This document shows, one piece after another, positions 35,425 through 43,193 of a DNA stretch of 60,553 nucleotides. Origin of the DNA: Flavobacteriales bacterium (lineage in GTDB: Bacteria; Bacteroidota; Bacteroidia; Flavobacteriales_D; Crocinitomicaceae); assembly GCA_947474675.1 (NCBI GenBank), contig CANJKA010000011.1:1-60553 (forward strand). The letters run 5' to 3'. Made by a program: the position numbers and the translations under genes. The stretch's first letter is position 1, and every line of letters starts with the position of its first letter. The notes beneath the pieces were generated by a model that saw only the letters and a program-made list of their open reading frames with translations, ran no database searches and was not told where the DNA came from.

Positions 35425-36443
35425 GAATTGCCAATGGTAATTTATTTGGATTTCCAGTAAACGAATCAGAGGCTGACATTGTAATTATACCAATTCCCTG
35501 GGATGCTACGGCATCCTACGGAAAAGGAACAAGCGAAGGTCCTAAAGTAATACTTGAAGCTTCAACACAACTAGATTTTTATCATCCTAAATTAGAAGAT
35601 GCTTGGAAAACGAAAGTTTACCTTGCTCCTATTTCTAAGGAATGGGCGAAAATTAATTCAAAATTATGTATTGAAGCGATTGAATATATTTCATTTCTAG
35701 AAGATGGCGGAGATTTATCTAAAAACACAGATTTTCAAAAAACTGTCAACACGATTAATGAAGCGCAAGATGCTCTGAAAAGTAATTTAAAAGAAAGAGC
35801 TCTCCATTTAATGGATCAAGGTAAGATTGTTGGTGTATTAGGGGGAGAACACAGTGTCCCTCTTGGACTTTTGGAAGCAATTGATTCAAAAGGAAAACCA
35901 TTTGGAATACTTCAAATTGATGCACATGCTGATCTTAGAAATGCATACGAAGGATTTACTCAATCGCATGCAAGTATAATGTTCAACGCCTTGAAAAACT
36001 GCGATAACTTAACGAAATTGGTTCAAGTAGGAATTCGCGATGTTGCACAATCTGAAATTGACTTGATTCAAAATAGCAATGGCAGAGTTTCAACCTATTT
36101 TGATTGGAATTTAAAAGAAGGTCAATACAATGGTGAAACTTGGAATTCACAAGTTGAAAAAATAATTAATGATTTACCCGATTTAGTTTATATATCATTT
36201 GATATTGATGGATTATCGCCAGAACTTTGTCCAAATACAGGGACGCCAGTTGTAGGAGGATTTAAATTAGAAGAGATTAATTATTTATTTTTCAAGTTAG
36301 TTGAATCAGGAAAAAGAATCGTTGGATTTGATTTGAACGAAGTTTCTCCAGGAAACAATGGTGACTGGGATGCTAACGTTGGTTCGAGAGCATTGTGGAA
36401 TTTAGTTTGTGCCGTTGAAAAAAATAGAAGAAATTTAAACTAA
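35397..36443 (+). CDS. speB: Agmatinase/arginase-family ureohydrolase
   Basis: The ureohydrolase fold with both metal motifs is complete: GGEHSVPLG near 150, DAHADLR near 175 and SFDIDGLSP near 268, which carry the Mn-binding His and Asp residues. [18 protein letters not shown] near 33 is the N-terminal substrate-side signature. The location, overlapping speD-speE by 28 bp, favours agmatinase (agmatine to putrescine plus urea), which would feed the spermidine synthase. Arginase or guanidinobutyrase cannot be excluded by motif alone. An inserted helical segment (about 85-145) makes it somewhat longer (348 aa) than E. coli SpeB. Confidence 0.85.
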   Translation: MSNFDPNGVGIANGNLFGFPVNESEADIVIIPIPWDATASYGKGTSEGPKVILEASTQLDFYHPKLEDAWKTKVYLAPISKEWAKINSKLCIEAIEYISFLEDGGDLSKNTDFQKTVNTINEAQDALKSNLKERALHLMDQGKIVGVLGGEHSVPLGLLEAIDSKGKPFGILQIDAHADLRNAYEGFTQSHASIMFNALKNCDNLTKLVQVGIRDVAQSEIDLIQNSNGRVSTYFDWNLKEGQYNGETWNSQVEKIINDLPDLVYISFDIDGLSPELCPNTGTPVVGGFKLEEINYLFFKLVESGKRIVGFDLNEVSPGNNGDWDANVGSRALWNLVCAVEKNRRNLN

Positions 36444-36548
36444 ACATTAAATACAATTAACACCTGTTAAAGATCTATACAGCAATAATTTAATATATAT
36501 TTTACTTATCATTATAAATAACCGCTCATACTTTTTTCAAATAAAAAC

Positions 36549-36579
36549 TTGTATAATCAAAAAACATGTTATATCTTTG
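36549..36579 (+). promoter_or_regulatory. Bacteroidota-type promoter for a small RNA
   Basis: TTG (36549-36551), 20 bases, then TATCTTTG (36572-36579) match the TTTG / TAnnTTTG promoter pattern of Bacteroidota in both sequence and spacing. Transcription would begin near 36584-36587, well upstream of the next gene and just before a terminator-bounded 70-base segment. Confidence 0.6.
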
Positions 36580-36584
36580 TCTTG

Positions 36585-36655
36585 ATTTAGGTGGTTAGGT
36601 TAGGTTGATTAAAGAATGGAGAAAGGACGCCCGTCCCTTCTCCATTTTTCATTTT
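36585..36655 (+). ncRNA. Candidate small RNA (~70 nt)
   Basis: Between the promoter at 36549-36579 and the terminator ending near 36655 lies a G/T-rich 5' part with repeated GGTTAGGTTAGGTT (36592-36605) and then the terminator hairpin. There is no start codon with a useful frame. The layout is that of a free-standing sRNA between speB and the EEP-family gene. No known RNA family is recognised. Confidence 0.5.
36615..36655 (+). terminator. Terminator of the candidate small RNA
   Basis: AATGGAGAAAGGACG (36615-36629) pairs with CGTCCCTTCTCCATT (ending about 36646), with one opposed mismatch, and is followed by TTTTC-ATTTT. The GC-rich stem is unusual for this region. It lies 70 bases before the next ATG. 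Confidence 0.75.
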
Positions 36656-36722
36656 AAGACCATACACTACTAAACCGGTTTTAGCACACACTTCACATTT
36701 CAAGCATTAAAATATTACTAAA

Positions 36723-37679
36723 ATGAAATTTACTCTACTAATTATTTCTTATTTATTGTTCAATACTGTTTATTCTCAAAACGAACGTTCAATAATATGT
36801 TACAACGTTGAAAATTTATATGACACGATTGATGATGTAACAAAAAATGACAGTGAATTTTTACCTTCAGCTAAAAACAACTGGAATTCAGCAAAATATT
36901 TTGAAAAATTAGATCATATTAATAAAGTTTTTGATCAAATTGCTAATCCGCTAATTATTGGATTGGTAGAAATTGAAAACGCAACTGTAGTAAGAGATAT
37001 CGTGAAGCATTCTGAGAGAATGAAAGGAAAATACGGAGTTGTGCATTATGACAGTCCTGACGAAAGAGGTGTAGATGTTGCTATGATTTATGACAGTTCG
37101 ACCTTAAAATTAGTAAAATCTGGATTTATTCGTTATTCACTTCCAGATACTTCTTATTCAAAAACAAGAGATATTGTTTGGGCAAAATATAAAAAAGGAA
37201 AAGATATCATTTATACATTTGTAAATCACTGGCCAAGCAGAAGATCAGGCGAGAAAGAAAGTGAAGGAAATCGAATCATTGCAGCAACAGCAGCGAGAAA
37301 ATTCATTGATTCTTTAATGACTGACAACAAAGACGTGAAAATTATTTTTATGGGCGATTTAAACGATCACCCTCAAGACAAAGCACCACAGATGATCTAT
37401 GAAAAATTAACTCAAATGATCTATCCTGCATCTGGAGAATTTGGTGGTTCTTATTGCTACAAAAATGAATGGGAAATAATTGATCACATCATGGTTTCTC
37501 CTTCAATGCTAACAATGAAAGGAATTAAAGCTGTGAAAGATTCTGGAAAAATACATTCATTTGACTTTTTAATTACTGAATACAAAGGAGTTAAAATGCC
37601 ATTTAGAACGTATGCTAAAGATTATTTAGGAGGATATTCTGATCATTTACCTGTTTCGATTCAGGTTGTTTTGAAATAA
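36723..37679 (+). CDS. Secreted endonuclease/exonuclease/phosphatase (EEP) family protein
   Basis: A signal peptide (ending VYSQ) precedes a DNase I-like EEP fold: ICYNVENLYDT near 25 (Asn), LIIGLVEIEN near 78 (catalytic Glu), DVAMIYD near 120, FVNHWPSRRSG near 165 (His), IIFMGDLNDHP near 208 (GDxN) and YSDHLPVSI near 307 (SDH). All catalytic positions of the superfamily are present. Bacteroidota homologues are commonly annotated as endonuclease/exonuclease/phosphatase family; the substrate (DNA, phospho-lipid or sugar phosphate) is open. It follows the candidate sRNA. Confidence 0.9.
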   Translation: MKFTLLIISYLLFNTVYSQNERSIICYNVENLYDTIDDVTKNDSEFLPSAKNNWNSAKYFEKLDHINKVFDQIANPLIIGLVEIENATVVRDIVKHSERMKGKYGVVHYDSPDERGVDVAMIYDSSTLKLVKSGFIRYSLPDTSYSKTRDIVWAKYKKGKDIIYTFVNHWPSRRSGEKESEGNRIIAATAARKFIDSLMTDNKDVKIIFMGDLNDHPQDKAPQMIYEKLTQMIYPASGEFGGSYCYKNEWEIIDHIMVSPSMLTMKGIKAVKDSGKIHSFDFLITEYKGVKMPFRTYAKDYLGGYSDHLPVSIQVVLK

Positions 37680-37695
37680 TTGATTTTTAAGAAAT

Positions 37696-38202
37696 TTAAT
37701 ACTGTTTAATTGGTATAGTAATTGTTGAAATTTCACACTTCTCATTTTGTTTAAATATTTCAAAGGAATCAGGAAATGTATACATAAGAATATTTTTTCC
37801 AATTGGAGAAAAATTAATTTTATATCTCAATGAAGATTCTTTATAACTAGATTCAATATAAAAAACAAAAGTATTTTCATTTATTTTTTTTAATATAAAA
37901 AGTTTATGAAACTGGTTATAATGTTACTATAAACTTTTTTTTATTCTTTTTAACTCGTTTTTATATCTAAGTTTTAGGATAAAAGTGTCATTCTTAGGTA
38001 ATGTACTTACTAATTTAGAATTCAAATAATACAATCTTTTGATATTTAATCCATTTTTAGAAAATAACACCTCATTCGAAACTTTTAAAGTATCTATTTT
38101 TGATATAGTGTTATTCGTATTCTTTTTGTATTACATGAAGTTAAAAATGAATAAATAAATAAATAAATAAATAAATATTAATAGAATAGTTAAGTTTTTC
38201 AT
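37696..38202 (-). pseudogene. Decayed lipoprotein gene with tetranucleotide tract in the signal peptide
   Basis: On the minus strand an ATG at 38202 starts MKNLTILLIFIYLFIY, which then runs out of frame. A lipobox-like FLTSCNTKR lies in the next frame, and in the original frame KIDTLKVSNEVLFSKNG continues to a stop in the middle (about 37940). After a hairpin (AAAAGTTTAT/ATAAACTTTT, about 37898-37945) a further open stretch runs FVFYIESSYKESSLRYK to a TAA at 37696. The pieces read as one ~150-residue lipoprotein broken by at least two frameshifts. It fills most of the gene-free gap 37680-38355. Confidence 0.55.
38150..38177. repeat. (AAAT)n tetranucleotide microsatellite
   Basis: About seven uninterrupted AAAT units. 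On the minus strand they encode part of the signal peptide (FIYLFIYLF) of the decayed lipoprotein gene. A change of one unit shifts the reading frame. Confidence 0.85.
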
Positions 38203-38355
38203 TATTATATTTTTTTCTATTTATAAATCTGATGAATATAAATTTAATATTGATTAAATTTATAAACACGATTTCTAGATGTTAATGATAACCGTTTTTT
38301 TTGATTATAGCAGTGGTGTTTTACATTTAATATGCATCAACAAAAATACTCTTTC

Positions 38356-39594
38356 TCACTTTTCAATCTCAAAAATCAATTCTGAAATCAACGATTCATC
38401 GAAATACTTATTAGCTGATTCCAACAATTCGGAAGCTGTTATTTTATCGATTGAATCATAAATTTCTTCAATGGTATCTATTTGATTAAACATTAATAAG
38501 CTTTTTCCAAGTCCTAACATTAAACCTGCATTGCTGTCTAACCCCAAGGCTAGATGTCCTTTTAATTGTTCTTTTGAAGCATTCAACTGTAATGTCCCTA
38601 ATTTCTTTTCTCTTAAAAGCTTCAGTTCCTTATAAACTAATTCAGTTGTTTTTTTTAGGTATTTCGTATCAGTTCCAAAATAAACTGCCCAATATCCTGT
38701 ATCGAAAAATGTGGAATAAGTTGCTTCAATATTGTAGGAATAACCATACTTTTCACGGATAGAAAGATTTAAACGTGAATTTAAAGCAGGACCTCCTAAA
38801 ATATTGGTTAACAAAGTCATACTTCGACGATCATCATCAATATAACTTGGGGCTAAACCTCCAATTAGTGAATGAACTTGAAAATTTGATTCTTTGGTTT
38901 TAATTTTAAATTGAGAAGTACCTGAGTAATCATTTTTAATCACCTCTACTGGCTTTTGTTGACAAGCAATAAAATCAGCTTCTAGTATTTTCTCTAATTG
39001 GTTTCTTGGAATATCTCCAACAAATGAAATAACCATATTGTCGGCTGTAAAAAAGCGACTCACGTAATTCAACAAGTGTTTACGTCCGAAACTATTCACA
39101 CTTTCTTTTGTTCCGAGAATATTATTTCCTAAGGTGTGACCTTTGAATAAATGAGCTTCAAAATCATCAAATATCTTTTCGCTTGGACTGTCTAAATACG
39201 AATTGATTTCATCTAAAATAATTTCTTTTTCCTTTTGAATTTCTTTCAATGGAAAAGATGAATTCAAGGTGATATCCGCCAATAATTCAGAAGCTCTTTT
39301 CGTGTGATTTTTAGTAAAAGAAGCATATATACAAATTTCTTCTTTACTTGTGTATGCATTTATTTCACCACCAACAGAGTCTAATCGAGACAATACATGA
39401 AAAGCTTTACGTTTATTTGTCCCTTTAAAAATACAATGTTCTAAAAAGTGAGCTAATCCTTCTTCGTCTGGATTTTCGAATCGAGAACCAGCCAAAATAG
39501 TAACTCCCATGTGAGCAACTTGAGCTACGGCATGAAGATAAACAACTCTAATTCCGTTTGATAACTGGAAAACTTCAGGTTTAATTTCGTACAT
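38356..39594 (-). CDS. M16-family zinc metallopeptidase
   Basis: The 412-residue protein has the inverted zinc motif HFLEHCIFKGT near 47 (HxxEH) and the third ligand Glu about 75 residues on, in NEISSYLDSPSE-like context (ILDEINSYLDS). The second M16 half is present with the R/Y active-site region NSRLNLSIREKYGYSYNIEA near 265. There is no signal peptide, so it is cytosolic or like mitochondrial processing-peptidase homologues (PqqL/YmxG type). It follows pdxH with a TAATG one-base overlap, so it is the last gene of the DUF4494-pdxH-M16 operon. Confidence 0.92.
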   Translation of the reverse strand: MYEIKPEVFQLSNGIRVVYLHAVAQVAHMGVTILAGSRFENPDEEGLAHFLEHCIFKGTNKRKAFHVLSRLDSVGGEINAYTSKEEICIYASFTKNHTKRASELLADITLNSSFPLKEIQKEKEIILDEINSYLDSPSEKIFDDFEAHLFKGHTLGNNILGTKESVNSFGRKHLLNYVSRFFTADNMVISFVGDIPRNQLEKILEADFIACQQKPVEVIKNDYSGTSQFKIKTKESNFQVHSLIGGLAPSYIDDDRRSMTLLTNILGGPALNSRLNLSIREKYGYSYNIEATYSTFFDTGYWAVYFGTDTKYLKKTTELVYKELKLLREKKLGTLQLNASKEQLKGHLALGLDSNAGLMLGLGKSLLMFNQIDTIEEIYDSIDKITASELLESANKYFDESLISELIFEIEK

Positions 39595-40238
39595 TAAGGA
39601 TTTTTTCGGTAAATTTTCCAGCCGTCATTTTCTTTTTCGAAAACAATTCGGTCATGCAAACGAGATGGTCTCCCTTGCCAAAATTCAATTAATCGAGGTT
39701 TCAAAAAATATCCTCCCCAATGTGGAGGTCTAGGAACTGATGAAGGGAATTTTGAAGCAAACTCCTCTACTCTATTTTCTAATTCTTCTCGAGTTTCTAA
39801 TATTTCACTTTGATTAGAAGCCCAAGCACCAACTTGACTTCCTCTTGGTCTTGTTGAAAAATAAGTATCACTTACTTCAGAATTTACTTTTTCAACAGTC
39901 CCTTCTATTCTAATTTGTCTTTCTTTACCAGGCCAGAAGAATAACATAGAAGCGTTTTTATTTACTTCCAAATCAATTCCCTTGTGACTTTTGTAATTTG
40001 TAAAAAAAACAAAAGTTCCTTCCGATAGTTCCTTTAAATATAGAATTCTTGAGCTGGGTCTGTTTTCAGAATCAATAGTAGATAAAACAAAAGCATTTGG
40101 TTCTAATTGCTTAGAATCAAACGCTTCTTTATACCATTCATTAAATAAATTGAAAGGTTCTTTACCAAAAAAACCATCTAGTTTTCCATGATCAAAATCA
40201 CGGTGATCATTTTTGATTAGTTCTAGAAAGTCTTCCAT
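39594..40238 (-). CDS. pdxH: Pyridoxamine 5'-phosphate oxidase
   Basis: A full PdxH (214 residues) that oxidises PNP or PMP to pyridoxal 5'-phosphate with FMN. FMN and substrate motifs are RPSSRILYLKEL near 62, FFTNYKSHKGID near 78, MLFFWPGKERQIRIEG near 97, RPRGSQVGAWAS near 130, and the C-terminal PPHWGGYFLKPRLIEFWQGRPSRLHDR near 172-198. Length and motif order are those of E. coli PdxH. It sits between DUF4494 and the M16 peptidase in one operon. Confidence 0.96.
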   Translation of the reverse strand: MEDFLELIKNDHRDFDHGKLDGFFGKEPFNLFNEWYKEAFDSKQLEPNAFVLSTIDSENRPSSRILYLKELSEGTFVFFTNYKSHKGIDLEVNKNASMLFFWPGKERQIRIEGTVEKVNSEVSDTYFSTRPRGSQVGAWASNQSEILETREELENRVEEFASKFPSSVPRPPHWGGYFLKPRLIEFWQGRPSRLHDRIVFEKENDGWKIYRKNP

Positions 40239-40247
40239 AATTATTAA

Positions 40248-40883
40248 TTAATCTTCTTCTGTATATTCATCTTCTAATTCACTTTCATCGATAGAAGAGT
40301 CATCTTCGTCTTCATCGTCAAAATTCACTTCTTCATCATCATCGAAATCAGAACTTGGAGCTGAAAATACTTTTTTGCCTTTTGGGGTATGAACTACAAT
40401 ATCTTTTTCTTCAAGAGGACGACGACTAATTTCTTTGTCTAATTCTTCTCTGAAAGGGAAAATATCAACTATTGGTGAAACAATGATAGAAGGAATTAAA
40501 TAGTCAACCATTAATGTTGATAAACTTTCTTTTAATTTCTCAAATGCATCTTTCACAGAATTGGCTGTAACCAAGAAATTTTGGGCTACTTTTTTCTTTT
40601 TTTCAACTTCGCCATCTACATTACCACCTTCGCTTTCGAAAGTGATTTTACATTTGTACCAAACATCACATTCTTCGTAATGAAAAATGTCATGAATTTC
40701 TGTTCTACTAATACCTACAACATTAAATTCACCTCTAATAATTTGACCTAATTCTTCATAGATACGCGTTTCAGCATCTGTAAAAGTCATAGCACACAAT
40801 AAATAAGGTTCAGAAACACGTTTAAACGTACCGTTTTCTAATTGTTTTGTATACTTAACTTTTACTGTAAACCAATTATTCAT
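40248..40883 (-). CDS. DUF4494 protein with acidic tail
   Basis: The first ~160 residues match the Bacteroidota family DUF4494: WFTVKVKYTKQLENG near 4, VSEPYLLCAMTFTDAETRIYEE near 24 and NFLVTANSVKDAFEKL near 103. The last ~45 residues are almost entirely Asp, Glu and Ser (low complexity). There is no signal peptide or membrane segment. Function unknown. It heads the operon with pdxH (9 bp apart) and has a TAnnTTTG box 61 bp upstream. Confidence 0.88.
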   Translation of the reverse strand: MNNWFTVKVKYTKQLENGTFKRVSEPYLLCAMTFTDAETRIYEELGQIIRGEFNVVGISRTEIHDIFHYEECDVWYKCKITFESEGGNVDGEVEKKKKVAQNFLVTANSVKDAFEKLKESLSTLMVDYLIPSIIVSPIVDIFPFREELDKEISRRPLEEKDIVVHTPKGKKVFSAPSSDFDDDEEVNFDDEDEDDSSIDESELEDEYTEED

Positions 40884-40943
40884 ACTTTTTTGTTTATGTT
40901 TTTAATCTAAAAAATAGATTGAAATTAAAATAATTTTATATTA

Positions 40944-40951
40944 CAAATATA
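40944..40951 (-). promoter_or_regulatory. TAnnTTTG-type -7 box for the DUF4494-pdxH-M16 operon
   Basis: TATATTTG on the minus strand matches the Bacteroidota -7 consensus, 61 bp from the DUF4494 start. The -33 box is not clear. Confidence 0.42.
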
Positions 40952-41059
40952 ACCAGAGTTATTTGTTTTTAATTGTTGATTACAGGAATATTATTCACAA
41001 TTTATAAACGAAAGCGAAGAGTTGATAATTTAAATAACCTTACAAGAATCTAAATTTAA

Positions 41060-42133
41060 TCATATCGTAAATTTCTTGCCGTTTTTCAAAACTATATAAG
41101 AATTATTAAATAACTTCACAATCACAGAAGAACCATAAATTTCATATTGAGAATCAGCCTGATTAGTCAATTCGTAATTTACTCCGTCGACAATTGCACT
41201 TACACCTCCCATGATGTTTCTATATGCAAATACATTATTTTTTAATAAATAATCAGCAGGAATAAAATTGCAAACTTTTATTTTTTCATTTTTTGAAAAA
41301 ACATAGACATAACTATTTTCACTCCAAACAACAATGTCATCTTTAACTTCCCAAAATTTAGCAGAGAAATTACTTAATTGTTCTTTTTTACCGTTTCCGT
41401 AGTAATTTAAGTTCCCATTTAAATCTTCATAGGCAACAAAACCTCTTCCTGCCTTGTATTTACCCATAAAAAAGGACTCTACATCAATAAAAACACCTTT
41501 ATCAAAAACCATAAAAGTTCTAGAAGTTGGATCGTTTAATGTGATTACATCAGTTCCACCTTGAAATTCAATTGCACCATTCCAGACACCTAAATCGTAT
41601 ATATCTCCGTTCCAAAATATTTTATAGAAATTACCATTATCTTTAAATGCAACAATGTTTTCACCAATAAAAACAGGCATATATAAATCATCTACAACCG
41701 TATACAATGGGTAAACTTCTCCTTTCCAATAAGCATTAACTGTATTGTATCGAAGATCTTCATAGACAACAATGCTATCTTTCACTTCAAAAGAACGCCC
41801 ATTATAAGTTAATGTTTTTAATTTACCAGAATCCCATATATTAATTGTCCCTGCAATTTTCCATGCTAACAAATGATCAGAAACTTTATATTCGACATTT
41901 AAATTGGTTAAGTCTTTTGGTGTTGTGCCATCATAAAGACGTAAATTCCCTTTATTATCAATATAAACTACAAATTCATCTCCTCCTTTAAAATCTATAA
42001 TCTTCTGAAATTCAACAACCCTAGAACTTTCATCTTGAAAACTTCTAAAATAATTATTGAAATCTACAAAAGGAATTACTTTCTGAGAAAAACCAACAAT
42101 TGGGAAAATAAAAAGAATAAATATGTATTTCAT
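41060..42133 (-). CDS. Exported propeller-like protein of unknown function
   Basis: A signal peptide (ending GFSQ) is followed by about seven short repeats of the type (I/V)VVYxDxxGNLxxYxxGxxxxL (for example FVVYIDNKGNLRLYDG near 56, FVAYEDLNGNLNYYGNG near 235, IVVWSENSYVYVFSKNE near 270). This suggests a small beta-propeller. No catalytic motif is seen. It stands alone between the DUF4494 operon and a pseudogene. Confidence 0.75.
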   Translation of the reverse strand: MKYIFILFIFPIVGFSQKVIPFVDFNNYFRSFQDESSRVVEFQKIIDFKGGDEFVVYIDNKGNLRLYDGTTPKDLTNLNVEYKVSDHLLAWKIAGTINIWDSGKLKTLTYNGRSFEVKDSIVVYEDLRYNTVNAYWKGEVYPLYTVVDDLYMPVFIGENIVAFKDNGNFYKIFWNGDIYDLGVWNGAIEFQGGTDVITLNDPTSRTFMVFDKGVFIDVESFFMGKYKAGRGFVAYEDLNGNLNYYGNGKKEQLSNFSAKFWEVKDDIVVWSENSYVYVFSKNEKIKVCNFIPADYLLKNNVFAYRNIMGGVSAIVDGVNYELTNQADSQYEIYGSSVIVKLFNNSYIVLKNGKKFTI

Positions 42134-42379
42134 AAATCAAATGTAAACAATTATTGAACCTAAAATTTAAAACAAGATAATTTATCTAATATAAACGATG
42201 ATATAACTTTTTAATTTGATTGAAGTTGTATTCATTTTTTAATCAAACTCATTCGGATTTTTTCAGTTCAATTCCATTTAACCTTTTAATAAATTCTTCC
42301 AAAGCAATTTATCACCATTTTAATTATAGCTATTTCGTTTTAGATTTACTTAATTAGATTTACATAAAATAAAAATTAG

Positions 42380-43111
42380 ATGAAAAGAATATTTATTACT
42401 GGATTATTGACTTTTTCTGCTTTTGCTTCATTTTCTCAAAAAAAAATAGAATATGTAGAATATAATTTATCCAATGGGATTCACGTTATTTTATATGAAG
42501 AATATTCTATACCAATAGTAAAGCTATCAGCCTTTTATCGTGTTTTGGTCAAAAATGACTAAACTCAAAATGACTCAAATTCCATTCCTTGTAAAATCGA
42601 CAAAAATCTGTACGAATAAATCAATTGAATTTGAACAAATTGAAGAACAAGGAATAATTCTGCAAAAAAGCTATTTTGATTTTTAAAAAGGTTTTTATAG
42701 CTCATTTAGAGATGGTTAAACAGAATTGTCAGCAATCTAAAATTGATTCCAAAAATAAATCAATAGGCCTAATTTCCAAAATGAATTACACACTTTCGTC
42801 TATGTTTTTTTGATTAATTTGAGATTGAAAGCATAAAAGGAATCAAATAGTATGCTGTCAAAACAAATCATGATACAAAAACATCTATTAGTCATTATAA
42901 CAAAACAACTTTCAAGAAATTGAAAACCACTGAAACAAAAAGCGAGAAAGGTGAAATAGTAGAAACAACAATAAATTACTTTGACTTTAAATAAATCAAT
43001 GGAGTTCTTTTTCCTCAGACTTTTATGATTACGTTGAATGATAATATGAATTCTCTTAAAGTACTGTCAACAATCGTTAATGGGAAAATAGATTTAAAAC
43101 CATATCTGTAG
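42380..43111 (+). pseudogene. Decayed secreted M16 peptidase with LolA-like C-terminal domain
   Basis: The first 55 codons give a signal peptide (ASFSQ) and IEYVEYNLSNGIHVILYEE followed by SIPIVKLSAFY, the N-terminal strand of M16 peptidases, then stop before the zinc motif. Downstream (about 42840-43111) broken frames read KYAVKTNHDTKTSISHY, GEIVETTINYFDFK and INGVLFPQTFMITL, the outer-membrane lipoprotein-sorting-like domain that ends Bacteroidota M16 proteins. Most of the middle is deleted and stops interrupt the rest. It fills the 1-kb gap 42134-43193; 42134-42379 holds nothing I recognise. Confidence 0.7.
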
Positions 43112-43133
43112 TTAATTTATTATCACTATATTT

Positions 43134-43169
43134 AAGCGTTCTTATTTTAATAAGAACGCTTTTTTTTTT
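43134..43169 (+). terminator. Rho-independent terminator
   Basis: AAGCGTTCTTATT (43134-43146) and AATAAGAACGCTT form a perfect 13-bp stem with a TT loop, followed by ten or more Ts to 43169. It ends the pseudogene's former transcript just before the triple-OmpA gene. Confidence 0.88.
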
Positions 43170-43193
43170 GTGAAAAAAACTGTATATTTGAAT

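Noticed and set aside
37898..37945. Hairpin AAAAGTTTAT/ATAAACTTTT as a terminator for the EEP gene
   Set aside because: It is over 200 bp past the stop and lies within the decayed minus-strand gene; it more likely reflects that gene or local AT-rich chance.
43170..43193. GTG start for the triple-OmpA gene
   Set aside because: It directly follows the terminator T-run; the ATG at 43194 gives a normal signal peptide.
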